Source of the DNA: Bacteroides sp.
GTDB taxonomy: Bacteria > Bacteroidota > Bacteroidia > Bacteroidales > Bacteroidaceae
Assembly (NCBI GenBank): GCA_022648295.1
Contig: JALCME010000016.1
Span: 1-64,000 of the forward strand
Direction: 5' to 3'
DNA: 64,000 nucleotides
Position numbers and translations under genes: made by a program. The notes under the pieces are model-generated. The model was not told the DNA's origin, made no database searches, and saw only the letters and a list, made by a program, of their open reading frames with translations. Positions 28,979-38,154 of this stretch are shown piece after piece. Position 1 is the stretch's first letter. Every line of letters begins with the position of its first letter.

Positions 28979-31144
28979 ATGATGAGACAAATTCTTATAA
29001 CATTAGCGTTTGCATTTGGTTTTTATGTTTCTACATCGGCTCAGCAGAATAATACTTCAAAGGCTGGCGTAGCGGGGAAAAGCAATATTTCATCTGCTAA
29101 AGGCCGAACCTTGTCCGCTGATAGTCTTGTGACTTCCGATGGACGTTGGGACAGTCTTTACCGGAGCCTTCCCGAAGTGATGATAACCGGAGAACGCCCT
29201 ATTGTTAAGGCTACGCAGGGAAAGTTGATATATGATTTACCCCGTTTAATCTGTGATTTGCCTGTGGATAATGCTTATGATGCTATAAAGGAGCTGCCCG
29301 GTGTTGTGGCACAGGATGATGGGCTGACACTTGCCGGAAGGAGCGTCACTGTGATACTGGATGGGAAAGTCAGCACACTCACCACCGAGCAATTAAATAC
29401 TTTGTTGAAGAGCATTCCGTCCAGTCGCATTGATAAGGCGGAGGTGATGTATTCCGCTCCGGCTCGTTATCAGGTCAGGGGAGCGTTAATCAATATCACG
29501 CTGAAGCAAAATGAATCGGAAGCACCTTCTTTGCAGGGGGAATTATTCAGTGAATACAATCAGAAGCATTATGAAGATTTTAAGGAAAGGGGAAGTTTGG
29601 TTTATTCGTATGGAAAGTTCTCGGCTGATATGCTGTATTCCTATGAAAATGGACGTACGATCTTTGTCACGGATAAACGGGCGATACATACACTTGCTGA
29701 TGGAAGCAAACACAATATGGACACTCATGAAATGAGCCGTATAAGGGGAAATTCACATAATGTGCGCTTGGGTATGGATTACAATTTTTCCAAAGATCAT
29801 CAATTGAGTTTTGTTTATACCGGTAAATACGACAATAATCATAACCGGGCTTCGGTTGAAGGTGCTCAAATTTCGAATACACAGACACGCAATACAAGCC
29901 AGTTACACAATGGGAGGCTGGATTATCGTACTCCATTCGGATTGAAATCGGGGGCGGAGTTCACTTATTATAATACACCTTCAAGTCAGTTGTTGCATAG
30001 TTCCTTGAATGGTGATGAACTTGACTTCGTGAGTCGGGATGTTCAACGTATCAATCGTTGGAAGTTTTTCCTTTCACAGGAATATAAGTTGGGCAAAGGC
30101 TGGGGCATGAACTATGGTGTGGTCTATACCACAAGCCTTGACCACAGTCACCAATACTACTATGATGTGGAGACCGGAGACCTGCTGACGGACAAGGATA
30201 ATATGAAAAGCCGTCGTCGCGAGCAGACATGGAATTTCTATGCTGGTTTCAACAAGAACTTCGGGGATAAATTGTCTATGGACTTTTCGCTTGCCACCGA
30301 GCAATATCATACGACGGTGTGGAAGGATTGGAACTGGTTCCCAACATTGAATCTTAATTATACTCCTTCGGCAGGAAATGTCTGGCAGTTTTCTTTTACC
30401 AGTGATAAATCATATCCCGAATACTGGGCTACGCAGGATGCCATATCCTACATGGGTGGAGGTTACTCTGAAATTCACGGTAATCCCGATTTGAAGCCAA
30501 GTATTGATTATCAGGCTCAATTGACGTATATCCTTAAAGGTAAGTATGTGTTTACCACTTGGTATAGTTATGAAAAAGATGATTTCAAACAGTTACTTTA
30601 TCAGTCGCCCGAACGATTGGTTGAGATCTATAAAGTATTTAATTCCAATTTTGACCAGCAAGCCGGAGTACAATCCGTCATTCCTTTTAAGGCCGGGCAA
30701 TGGCTAAACTCCCGTTTGATGTTGATCGGGGTTTACGATCGCCAGAAAAATGATCATTATTGGGATATTCCTTACGACCGTCATGTGGTTTACGGTATGG
30801 CTGTCCTGACAAATACGTTCACTCTCTCTTCCAAGCCTGATTTGAAACTGACGGTGAAGGGAATGATACGTTCAAAAGCAATACAAGGCGTTTATGATCT
30901 GCCTTCTTCCGGCAATTTGGATGCAGCTTTACGCTATACGTTTGCGGGGAAACGAGCAATCCTAAGTCTTAGTGCTAATGATATCTTTGAAACATCTCAA
31001 ATCACTCCGCGCATTCGTTATGCAACGCAGTATGTTCAAAATAACTATAAAAGCTTCCGCCAAATAGGAATATCCTTTACATACAAGTTTGGCGGCTATA
31101 AAGAGAAGCAGCATGAAAACGTGGATACTTCACGCTTTAAATAG
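28979..31144 (+). CDS. TonB-receptor-like outer membrane beta-barrel protein (OMP_b-brl_3 type)
   Basis: A 721-residue protein with a signal peptide (ILITLAFAFGFYVSTSAQ), a degenerate plug-like region (PEVMITGERPIVKATQGKLIYDLP ... IKELPGVV, SRIDKAEVMYSAPARYQVRGALINI) and a long barrel ending in FRQIGISFTYKFGGY. It lacks the N-terminal carboxypeptidase-like repeat of classical SusC-like receptors, which is the layout of the OMP_b-brl_3 group. It is transcribed away from the histidine kinase operon, so it is a plausible target of that system. Substrate unknown. Confidence 0.85.
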   Translation: MMRQILITLAFAFGFYVSTSAQQNNTSKAGVAGKSNISSAKGRTLSADSLVTSDGRWDSLYRSLPEVMITGERPIVKATQGKLIYDLPRLICDLPVDNAYDAIKELPGVVAQDDGLTLAGRSVTVILDGKVSTLTTEQLNTLLKSIPSSRIDKAEVMYSAPARYQVRGALINITLKQNESEAPSLQGELFSEYNQKHYEDFKERGSLVYSYGKFSADMLYSYENGRTIFVTDKRAIHTLADGSKHNMDTHEMSRIRGNSHNVRLGMDYNFSKDHQLSFVYTGKYDNNHNRASVEGAQISNTQTRNTSQLHNGRLDYRTPFGLKSGAEFTYYNTPSSQLLHSSLNGDELDFVSRDVQRINRWKFFLSQEYKLGKGWGMNYGVVYTTSLDHSHQYYYDVETGDLLTDKDNMKSRRREQTWNFYAGFNKNFGDKLSMDFSLATEQYHTTVWKDWNWFPTLNLNYTPSAGNVWQFSFTSDKSYPEYWATQDAISYMGGGYSEIHGNPDLKPSIDYQAQLTYILKGKYVFTTWYSYEKDDFKQLLYQSPERLVEIYKVFNSNFDQQAGVQSVIPFKAGQWLNSRLMLIGVYDRQKNDHYWDIPYDRHVVYGMAVLTNTFTLSSKPDLKLTVKGMIRSKAIQGVYDLPSSGNLDAALRYTFAGKRAILSLSANDIFETSQITPRIRYATQYVQNNYKSFRQIGISFTYKFGGYKEKQHENVDTSRFK

Positions 31145-31153
31145 AAACACACC

Positions 31154-31285
31154 ATCACTTGCTATCAGATAGATAGTCAGTTGAGGTCAAATAGACCGTC
31201 TGTTGCACCCAAACAGATGGTCTGTTACGGTCCGGCACATCATCTGTTGCAGTTGATTACACAGTCTGTTCTGAACTGATCGCTA
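31154..31285. repeat. 22-bp-period direct repeat array
   Basis: Six imperfect units of exactly 22 bases begin at 31154, 31176, 31198, 31220, 31242 and 31264. The best-kept word is GTCTGTT at the head of each unit (GTCAGTT at 31176, ATCTGTT at 31242). Between neighbours a dyad AACAGAnnnTCTGTT appears, perfect at 31212-31226. It fills the gap between the barrel gene and fucO and stops 45 bases before the fucO promoter. Confidence 0.7.
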
Positions 31286-31330
31286 ATTGACCATTCAAAA
31301 GCATTCTGCTCAGTAAAAAGGTCATAATAC

Positions 31331-31364
31331 TTTGTTTATACAAAAAAGATTGGAATTACATTTG
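31331..31364 (+). promoter_or_regulatory. fucO promoter
   Basis: TTTG (31331-31334), 22-base spacer, TACATTTG (31357-31364), a perfect -7 box. Start expected near 31371, leader about 55 bases. Confidence 0.6.
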
Positions 31365-31425
31365 TAGATAAAGTAATGTTACCTACAACCCATAACAAAT
31401 GGTGCGGAACTTAAATGAATGTATT

Positions 31426-32580
31426 ATGATTAACAGATTTGTCTTAAATGAAGTTTCTTACTTCGGACCTGGTGCACGCGAAGTGCTTCCACAGGAAATC
31501 AATCGTCTGGGCTTGAAGAAAGCATTTGTATCGACTGACAAGGATTTAATTAAATTCGGCGTGGCCGATAAAGTTTTGTCCGTTCTTGAAAAAGCAGGGA
31601 TTCCATACGTTGTATTTAGCGATATCAAGCCCAATCCAACGGTTAGTAATGTGAAAGCAGGTGTGAAAGCATTTGCCGATTCCGGTGCCGATTTTATTCT
31701 TGCAATAGGTGGAGGGTCGTCTATTGATACTTCGAAAGCAATTGGGATTATCACGACTAATCCGGAGTTTAGCGACGTGGTGTCATTGGAAGGAGTGGCT
31801 CCGACTAAAAAGAAATCCGTACCCATCATTGCCTTGCCTACGACTGCCGGGACAGCTGCCGAGGTAACGATCAATTATGTCATCACCGATGAAAAGCATG
31901 AGAAGAAAATGGTATGTGTGGATCCTAATGACATTCCTGCCATTGCTATTGTTGATGCCGAACTGATGTATACGTTGCCGAAAGGGCTGACTGCCTCTAC
32001 GGGACTTGATGCTTTGACTCATGCTATTGAAGGGCTGATAACCAAAGGAGCATGGGAGATGAGTGATATGTTTGAAATTAAGGCCATAGAAATGATTACC
32101 CGTTATTTGGAAACAGCTGTATTTGAGCCGACTAATGCAGAAGCTCGCAATGGAATGGCTGTTGCACAATACATTGCAGGTATGGCTTTCTCTAATGTAG
32201 GTTTGGGAGTTGTTCACGGCATGGCGCATCCTCTGGGAGCCATCTTTGACGTGCCTCATGGTGTTGCCAATGCATTATTATTACCTATTATTATGGAGTT
32301 CAATGCTCCGGCTGCACTCGATAAATATGTTTTGATTGCTAAAGCGATGGGAGTATATAAGGATGGCATGACTAAGGAAGAGGCGGCGAAAGCAGCAGTA
32401 AATGCTGTTAAAGCTCTGTCAATAAAAGTAGGTATTCCACAACATCTTTCCGAACTTGGAATTAAAGAAAGTGATTTGGATAAGTTGGCTACTTCCGCCA
32501 TAGCCGATGTTTGTACTCCGGGTAATCCCCGTGAGGTGACCAAAGAAATCATTCTTGATCTATACAAAAAAGCTCTTTAA
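31426..32580 (+). CDS. fucO: Lactaldehyde reductase (propanediol oxidoreductase), iron-dependent alcohol dehydrogenase
   Basis: A 384-residue group III Fe-alcohol dehydrogenase that reduces lactaldehyde to 1,2-propanediol in fucose/rhamnose fermentation. Very close to E. coli FucO along its length: AIGGGSSIDTSKAIGII, the NAD-site PTTAGTAAEVTINYVITDE, the iron ligands in TGLDALTHAIEG and GVVHGMAHPLGAIFDVPHG, and VCTPGNPREVT at the end. The ATG at 31426 (MINRFVLNEVSYFG) aligns with the family N-terminus; an ATG nine codons upstream gives an unmatched extension. No fucose genes lie next to it. Confidence 0.93.
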   Translation: MINRFVLNEVSYFGPGAREVLPQEINRLGLKKAFVSTDKDLIKFGVADKVLSVLEKAGIPYVVFSDIKPNPTVSNVKAGVKAFADSGADFILAIGGGSSIDTSKAIGIITTNPEFSDVVSLEGVAPTKKKSVPIIALPTTAGTAAEVTINYVITDEKHEKKMVCVDPNDIPAIAIVDAELMYTLPKGLTASTGLDALTHAIEGLITKGAWEMSDMFEIKAIEMITRYLETAVFEPTNAEARNGMAVAQYIAGMAFSNVGLGVVHGMAHPLGAIFDVPHGVANALLLPIIMEFNAPAALDKYVLIAKAMGVYKDGMTKEEAAKAAVNAVKALSIKVGIPQHLSELGIKESDLDKLATSAIADVCTPGNPREVTKEIILDLYKKAL

Positions 32581-32788
32581 AAGAAGATTGTTTATATCTC
32601 CTTTCAAGGTTGTAATCAGCGCTGAATTATAGAACTGTAAGCTTTTGCTTTAATAAGAGATCTTGGTGATTCTTGCTTGAAGAAGGAGGGAGGTTCTTTG
32701 GAGATTGCATCTTTCTTATTGTTCCTTTTATTGAAGGATAAGAAGCACATAATAAGCGATATTCCGCTATAGATGATAAGTTATAAGT

Positions 32789-32829
32789 AAGGCTGTTTCA
32801 GATTTTAAATTTGAATCAGCCTTCTTTTT
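32789..32829 (+). terminator. Intrinsic terminator before fhs
   Basis: AAGGCTG/CAGCCTT outer stem (32789-32795, 32817-32823) continues into an inner stem TTCAGATTT/AAATTTGAA with one wobble, followed by CTTTTT. It probably ends the fucO transcript. Confidence 0.8.
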
Positions 32830-32861
32830 ATTCCTATTGGCATTCGCCTCAATATTCAGAG

Positions 32862-32885
32862 TAATTTTGTAACTTTGTAACTTTC
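32862..32885 (+). promoter_or_regulatory. fhs promoter with tandem -7 octamers
   Basis: Three adjacent octamers TAATTTTG, TAACTTTG and TAACTTTC. The first two are perfect TAnnTTTG boxes, at 32862-32869 and 32870-32877. The first has ATTGG 21 bases upstream as a possible -33. Confidence 0.5.
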
Positions 32886-32927
32886 AAAAAAATAGAGTGT
32901 CAAATCTTATTTAAGTCGTAACAAAAT

Positions 32928-34598
32928 ATGAAATCGGACATCGAGATTGCTCGTAGCGTAGAACTAAAGAAAATAAAGCAAGTTGCCGAAAGTGTCGGAA
33001 TACCACGGGATGAGGTGGAGAATTACGGGCGGTATATGGCCAAAGTTCCAACCCATCTGATTAATGAAGAGCAGGTAAAGAAGAGCAACTTGATATTGGT
33101 AACAGCCATTACAGCCACAAAGGCCGGCATTGGTAAAACGACGGTTTCCATAGGTTTGACATTAGGATTAAACAAATTAGGTAAGAAGGCGATTGTAGCT
33201 TTGCGCGAACCTTCATTGGGTCCTTGCTTTGGAATGAAAGGCGGTGCTACCGGTGGCGGATATGCACAGGTGCTTCCAATGGAGAAGATCAATTTGCATT
33301 TCACGGGCGATTTTCATGCCATTACTTCAGCGCATAATATGATTTCCGCTTTGCTTGATAACTATTTATATCAACATCAGGCGGAAGGCTTTGCCTTGAA
33401 AGAAATAGTTTGGCGGCGTGTGCTCGATGTCAATGACCGTTCGTTACGCTCCATTGTGACGGGATTGGGTCCCAGTACAAACGGTGTAACACAGGAGTCC
33501 GGTTTTGATATTACTCCGGCATCTGAGATCATGGCTATTCTTTGCCTTGCCACAGATATAGATGACTTGCGCAGGCGCATTGAGAATATTATATTGGGTT
33601 TTCGTTTCGATGGCACTCCATTCACTGTTAAGGAACTGGGCGTTGCCGGAGCAATCACGGTCCTGTTGAAGGATGCCATTAATCCAAATCTGGTACAGAC
33701 CACCGAAGGTACGCCTGCTTTTGTTCATGGTGGCCCTTTTGCCAATATTGCACATGGATGTAATTCCGTACTTGCCACTAAGATGGCGATGACCTTTGGC
33801 GATTATGTGGTGACGGAGGCCGGATTTGGCGCTGATCTTGGTGCAGAGAAATTTTATAATATCAAGTGTCGTAAAAACGGTTTGCAACCCAAATTGACGG
33901 TGATTGTTGTCAGTGCACAAGGGTTGAAGATGCATGGAGGTGTTAGTCTTGAACGGATTAAAGAGCCTAATATGGAAGGTCTGCGGGAAGGTTTTGCTAA
34001 TTTAGACAAGCATGTGCGCAACCTGCATTCTTTTGGGCAAACCGTAGTGGTTGCCTTTAATCATTTTACCAGTGATACGCCGGATGAGGTGGAAGCTGTT
34101 CGTCGGCATTGCGAAGAAAAGCTGGGAGTTGGCTTTGCTGTGAATGAAGCCTTTGCCGAAGGTGGGGAAGGAGCAAAGGAACTTGCTAAGTTGGTCATAG
34201 AAAGTATTCAGAATAAACCGTCTGAACCACTGTTGTTTACCTATGAAGAAGGTGATAAAGTGGAGCGGAAAATAGAGAAAATAGCCTGTGACTTGTATGG
34301 CGCAAGCGTTGTGACGTATAGCAGCCACTCGCGTAAAATGATGAAACTCATTGAGCAAATGGGCATTGGACATTATCCTGTCTGCATTGCAAAAACACAA
34401 TATTCCTTTTCTGCGGACCCTAAGATATATGGGGCGGTGAATAACTTTGAGTTTAATATTAAAGATATTGTCATCAATAATGGTGCCGAAATGATTGTTG
34501 CCATAGCAGGCGAAATACTTCGTATGCCTGGCATGACTAAGAATCCGCAGGCAATGCATATTGATATTGTAGACGGAAATATAGAAGGATTAAGTTAA
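32928..34598 (+). CDS. fhs: Formate-tetrahydrofolate ligase (10-formyl-THF synthetase)
   Basis: A 556-residue ATP-dependent enzyme that joins formate to tetrahydrofolate in one-carbon metabolism. The P-loop region [52 protein letters not shown], the [10 protein letters not shown] and [14 protein letters not shown] motifs, and the GMTKNPQA C-terminal motif are all present. The family length (about 555-560) is met. It complements purT and glyA elsewhere in the window, which also draw on formate and one-carbon units, but they are not in the same operon. Confidence 0.97.
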   Translation: MKSDIEIARSVELKKIKQVAESVGIPRDEVENYGRYMAKVPTHLINEEQVKKSNLILVTAITATKAGIGKTTVSIGLTLGLNKLGKKAIVALREPSLGPCFGMKGGATGGGYAQVLPMEKINLHFTGDFHAITSAHNMISALLDNYLYQHQAEGFALKEIVWRRVLDVNDRSLRSIVTGLGPSTNGVTQESGFDITPASEIMAILCLATDIDDLRRRIENIILGFRFDGTPFTVKELGVAGAITVLLKDAINPNLVQTTEGTPAFVHGGPFANIAHGCNSVLATKMAMTFGDYVVTEAGFGADLGAEKFYNIKCRKNGLQPKLTVIVVSAQGLKMHGGVSLERIKEPNMEGLREGFANLDKHVRNLHSFGQTVVVAFNHFTSDTPDEVEAVRRHCEEKLGVGFAVNEAFAEGGEGAKELAKLVIESIQNKPSEPLLFTYEEGDKVERKIEKIACDLYGASVVTYSSHSRKMMKLIEQMGIGHYPVCIAKTQYSFSADPKIYGAVNNFEFNIKDIVINNGAEMIVAIAGEILRMPGMTKNPQAMHIDIVDGNIEGLS

Positions 34599-34696
34599 AG
34601 AGAGAGAAAAACTTAGCTCTCTTATTATTACATCCTCATCCTCATACTACATATTTTCTTCTTGTTTGTTGGACTTTAAGAAGAAGAGATGGATTG

Positions 34697-34769
34697 TCTA
34701 CGAGGAAAGGCTCGTTGGTCTACGAGAAAGGTATGTTTCTTCGTAGACCAACGGGCCTTTCCTCGTAGA
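34697..34769. repeat. Large inverted repeat with 29-bp arms
   Basis: The arm at 34697-34725 (begins TCTACGAGGAAAGGC) is complementary to 34741-34769 with one G-T mismatch. GAAA/TTTC extend the stem, leaving about six unpaired bases. Each arm also repeats the word TCTACGAGGAAAGG/TCTACGAGAAAGG internally. It is followed by G and five T, so it may end the fhs transcript. Confidence 0.8.
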
Positions 34770-35066
34770 GTTTTTATATGGAGTAGCAACTGGTTGATAT
34801 ATAAACGCTTACTACTCTTGATGCTTGTATCTTTCTTTCATTTGTGTTCTTCTTCTTCCAATGTAGTTCTAAACTCTTTTTCCCATCCGATTTATTGACT
34901 GCTTATCGCGTCATATCAGCTATAGTTTGCTCGTATAATTTTTCTTTGCGGTATAAGCCGTACTACTGCATACAGAGCCGTTTATTCGGAACCTTTTCTG
35001 TGGGTAGTACTAATTTATAAGTATAATAGCGGCAAACCAACTGTGTAATATACCTATAAATAGCGA

Positions 35067-35097
35067 TTTCCTGACAATAAGGATAGCCGTAACTTTG
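35067..35097 (+). promoter_or_regulatory. Promoter of the first receptor operon
   Basis: TTTC (35067-35070), a 19-base spacer and TAACTTTG (35090-35097), a perfect -7 box. Start expected near 35104; a small hairpin CGGC/GCCG lies in the leader. Confidence 0.55.
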
Positions 35098-35138
35098 CAA
35101 AGAAAAAAGACCGGCATAAAAGCCGTTGTTCTTGCATA

Positions 35139-38123
35139 ATGATTCACATGAGCAAATATATCATATTACTTTTCTTTGCATTAGGTTTTGCGCAGCCTGT
35201 CCTTTGTCAACACTTTGTGATAGAAGGGCGGATTATTAATCATAAGGATCAGCAGCCTATGGAATTTGTGACGATCTATCTCCCTGATAACGAGATATGG
35301 GCTGTTACCAATGAGAAAGGTGCTTTTATCTTAAGACAGGTACCTTCGGGAAAGATACGAATCAATGTTCAATGTCTGGGATATGCTCCAAGGATTTTGG
35401 AACTGAATGTCCAGGCAGATATTAAGGGATTGCTTATCCGGCTATGGGAAGATAATCTGACGCTTGATGAAGTGGTGGTAACAGCCCAGAGAAAAGTCAG
35501 CGATCCGAGTACCTCGTATGTTATAGACCGCGCCACACTGGATCATGCTCAAATCTTGAATGTCAATAATATCGGTACCCTACTACCTGGCGGTAAGTCG
35601 GTTAAAGATCCGAATTTAGCTTCTTCAGATAGTCGTATCGCTTTGAGAAGCGAAGGAGGGGAGATGGGAAACGCTTCTTTCGGAACAGCTGTCACCGTAG
35701 ACGGAGTACGTCTGCAAAACAACTCGATAATGGGTGAAACGGAAGGTGCCGATTTACGGAATATCAGTTCTACAAATATAGAATCTATAGAAATATTAAC
35801 GGGTATAGCATCTGTGGAATATGGCGACCTGTCAAATGGTATTGTGAAGATCAATACCCGGAAAGGGAAAACCCCGTTTATTGTAGAGATGGCTACACAG
35901 CCTAAGACAAAACAATTTGCCCTAAGCAAGGGCTTTCTACTGGGTAGTAGGGCGGGAACGCTGAATGCCGGCTTTGAACGGACTAAATCAATATCCAATC
36001 TGGCTTCTCCCCATACTGCCTATGACCGTAATTCATTGACTTTGACTTATTCTAATACGCTGAACCGTAATACCAGGCATCCGCTTTCCCTGACAGCCGG
36101 AGTTACCGGAAATATCGGTGGGTATGATTCAGAATCCGATCCGGACACTTTTCAAGATACGTACACCAAGAACCGTGATTATACATTTCGTGGAAATATC
36201 AAGTTGGATTGGTTGTTGAATAAGTCATGGATTACCAACTTAAGCCTGACCTCTTCAATGTCTTATTCTGACAAGTTATCGAAAGTAAATACCAATAAGA
36301 GCAGTGCATCCACACAACCGTTCATCCATAGTGCCGAAGAAGGTTATTTCATAGCAGCGGATTATGATGAAAATCCTGATGCTGAAATTATTCTTGGTCC
36401 TACTGGTTATTGGTATCAACTGGGATATGTGGATAATAAGCCTGTCAGTTATGCCATGAAGTTGAAAGCCGATTGGGCAAAACGTTGGAACAGGGTATCC
36501 AATGCTTTGATGGTGGGGGCTGAACTGAATAGCAGTGGTAATAAAGGTCGGGGTGTTTATTATGACGATATGCGCTATGCACCCACCTGGCGGGAATATC
36601 GCTACGATGAACTCCCTTTTCTGAATAATATAGCCGGTTATCTGGAGGACAAAGTGATCCTTCCTTTAGGAAAGCTTTCCTCTTTACAGCTGACAGCGGG
36701 ATTGCGTTCGGATATCACTTATATAAAAAATTCCGAATATGGAACGGTAAGCAGCTTCTCTCCCCGTGTTAATGCCAAATATATGCTATGGGAGAAGAAA
36801 GATAAGTGGGTCAGTGGTCTGAATGTGTATGCCGGGGTGGGCAAATCCGTCAAACTTCCATCCTTTGAGATTCTTTATCCGTCGCCTTCTTATACAGATA
36901 AACTTGCCTTTGCTCCGGGGACCATGAGTGACGGAACCACCTTCTATGCCTACTATACCATTCCGTCAAAGGCCATATACAATTCCGATTTAAAATGGCA
37001 GTATACCCGTCAGACGGAGATAGGTCTGGAAGCTACTGTTAAAGGAACGAAAATATCCATATCGGCATTTCGGAACAAAACATATAATCCGTATATGGGT
37101 GTGAATGTATATACCCCTTATTCTTATAAACAGACTACTCAGGAGCAACTGAATAATAGTGAAATACCTTCGGAAAACAGGACCTATTCTATTGATCAGA
37201 CCACAGGAGTCGTTACAGTAGCAGATAAAACAGGTACCTATCCGAGTGAGCAGTTGGGTTATAATGTTCGCAACACGTTTAAAACAAATACCCGCTATGT
37301 AAATGGTTCTCCGGTTGAAAGAAGAGGGCTTGAATGGATTGTGGATTTTGCACAAATCCCTGCGCTGAAGACTTCGGTCCGTTTGGATGGGAACTACTAT
37401 TATTATAAGGGAGTGAATAAGAATTTGATTGCATGGATGCCAAGTTCGGCATCAACCATGGCAGACGGGAATCCTTATAAATATGTGGGCTATTATGAGG
37501 GGGCTTCCGTAACTTCTACTTCTTATTCGGCTTCCGCCTCTGTGGCTAACGGCAGTTTATCCAAACAGTTGAATATGAACCTGACTGTTACTACGCATAT
37601 TCCAAAGATACGGATGATTCTATCCATGAAAATAGAAGGCTCCTTCTATCATTACGAAAAGAATCTATCTGAAAACAGTACAGGAGATAGAGGGTTTGCA
37701 TTAGAAAATGCCGGAGATTACTTTGGCAGTGATTATGACATCTATGGTAAGAGTAAATATGTGGCGGTCTATCCATTATATTATTCCACGTGGGAAGATC
37801 CGGATTCCAGAATCCCTTTTGCAGAAAAGTTTGCATGGGCCAGGGAGAATGATACAGCGTTGTATAATGAATTAGCGAAATTAGTCGTTAAATCGAATAC
37901 TAACTATTATTTCAATCCCAACAAAATATCTTCTTATTTCTCGGCTAATATCAATCTGACGAAAGAAATAGGAGATTATGCTTCCATATCGTTCTATGCC
38001 ACTAATTTTCTCAACCACATGGGGCGCGTAAAGTCATCGCAGACCGGTTTGGAAACATCACTTTATAACAGTTCGTATATCCCTCAGTTTTATTATGGAC
38101 TGTCTGTCAGGTTCAAATTATAA
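35139..38123 (+). CDS. TonB-dependent outer membrane receptor, first copy
   Basis: A 994-residue receptor. Signal peptide (about 1-24), CarboxypepD_reg-like domain (about 27-110: VIEGRIINHKDQQPMEFVTIYLP, CLGYAPRILEL), TonB-box-like LDEVVVTAQRK, plug domain (about 125-245, with NIESIEILTGIASVEYGDLSNGIVKI) and a 22-strand-type barrel ending in PQFYYGLSVRFKL. The N-terminus could also start at the Met three codons later. It opens an eight-gene operon and has a clear paralogue at 45732. No SusD partner follows; the DUF4876 lipoprotein takes that place. It probably imports a small ligand such as a metal chelate or haem (inference). Confidence 0.88.
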   Translation: MIHMSKYIILLFFALGFAQPVLCQHFVIEGRIINHKDQQPMEFVTIYLPDNEIWAVTNEKGAFILRQVPSGKIRINVQCLGYAPRILELNVQADIKGLLIRLWEDNLTLDEVVVTAQRKVSDPSTSYVIDRATLDHAQILNVNNIGTLLPGGKSVKDPNLASSDSRIALRSEGGEMGNASFGTAVTVDGVRLQNNSIMGETEGADLRNISSTNIESIEILTGIASVEYGDLSNGIVKINTRKGKTPFIVEMATQPKTKQFALSKGFLLGSRAGTLNAGFERTKSISNLASPHTAYDRNSLTLTYSNTLNRNTRHPLSLTAGVTGNIGGYDSESDPDTFQDTYTKNRDYTFRGNIKLDWLLNKSWITNLSLTSSMSYSDKLSKVNTNKSSASTQPFIHSAEEGYFIAADYDENPDAEIILGPTGYWYQLGYVDNKPVSYAMKLKADWAKRWNRVSNALMVGAELNSSGNKGRGVYYDDMRYAPTWREYRYDELPFLNNIAGYLEDKVILPLGKLSSLQLTAGLRSDITYIKNSEYGTVSSFSPRVNAKYMLWEKKDKWVSGLNVYAGVGKSVKLPSFEILYPSPSYTDKLAFAPGTMSDGTTFYAYYTIPSKAIYNSDLKWQYTRQTEIGLEATVKGTKISISAFRNKTYNPYMGVNVYTPYSYKQTTQEQLNNSEIPSENRTYSIDQTTGVVTVADKTGTYPSEQLGYNVRNTFKTNTRYVNGSPVERRGLEWIVDFAQIPALKTSVRLDGNYYYYKGVNKNLIAWMPSSASTMADGNPYKYVGYYEGASVTSTSYSASASVANGSLSKQLNMNLTVTTHIPKIRMILSMKIEGSFYHYEKNLSENSTGDRGFALENAGDYFGSDYDIYGKSKYVAVYPLYYSTWEDPDSRIPFAEKFAWARENDTALYNELAKLVVKSNTNYYFNPNKISSYFSANINLTKEIGDYASISFYATNFLNHMGRVKSSQTGLETSLYNSSYIPQFYYGLSVRFKL

Positions 38124-38154
38124 ATATTTAATCAAATAAAAAACAAAAAGAGAG

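Larger units (their letters stand above)
32581..32927 (+). other. Gap between fucO and fhs
   Basis: 347 bases. The first 200 hold no gene or clear structure. The rest holds a strong terminator (32789-32829) and the fhs promoter (32862-32885). Confidence 0.6.
34599..35138 (+). other. Gap between fhs and the eight-gene receptor operon
   Basis: 540 bases without a supported gene. It holds the large inverted repeat at 34697-34769, about 300 bases in which I see no structure or coding signal, and the operon promoter at 35067-35097. An open frame crossing the hairpin (34689-34898) is not credible as a gene. Confidence 0.6.

Noticed and set aside
31154..31285. CRISPR array
   Set aside because: The period is only 22 bases with no repeat/spacer alternation, units drift along their whole length, and no cas genes are present.
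33444..34559. Long minus-strand open frames inside fhs
   Set aside because: They are mirror frames of a fully conserved gene, rich in His, Cys and Arg with no motif.
34689..34898. Small gene across the hairpin
   Set aside because: The frame runs through a 29-bp perfect inverted repeat, lacks a family-like protein, and is explained by the palindrome.
34599..35138. Insertion sequence or integration site
   Set aside because: No transposase, terminal repeats or target duplication were found; the palindrome stands alone.
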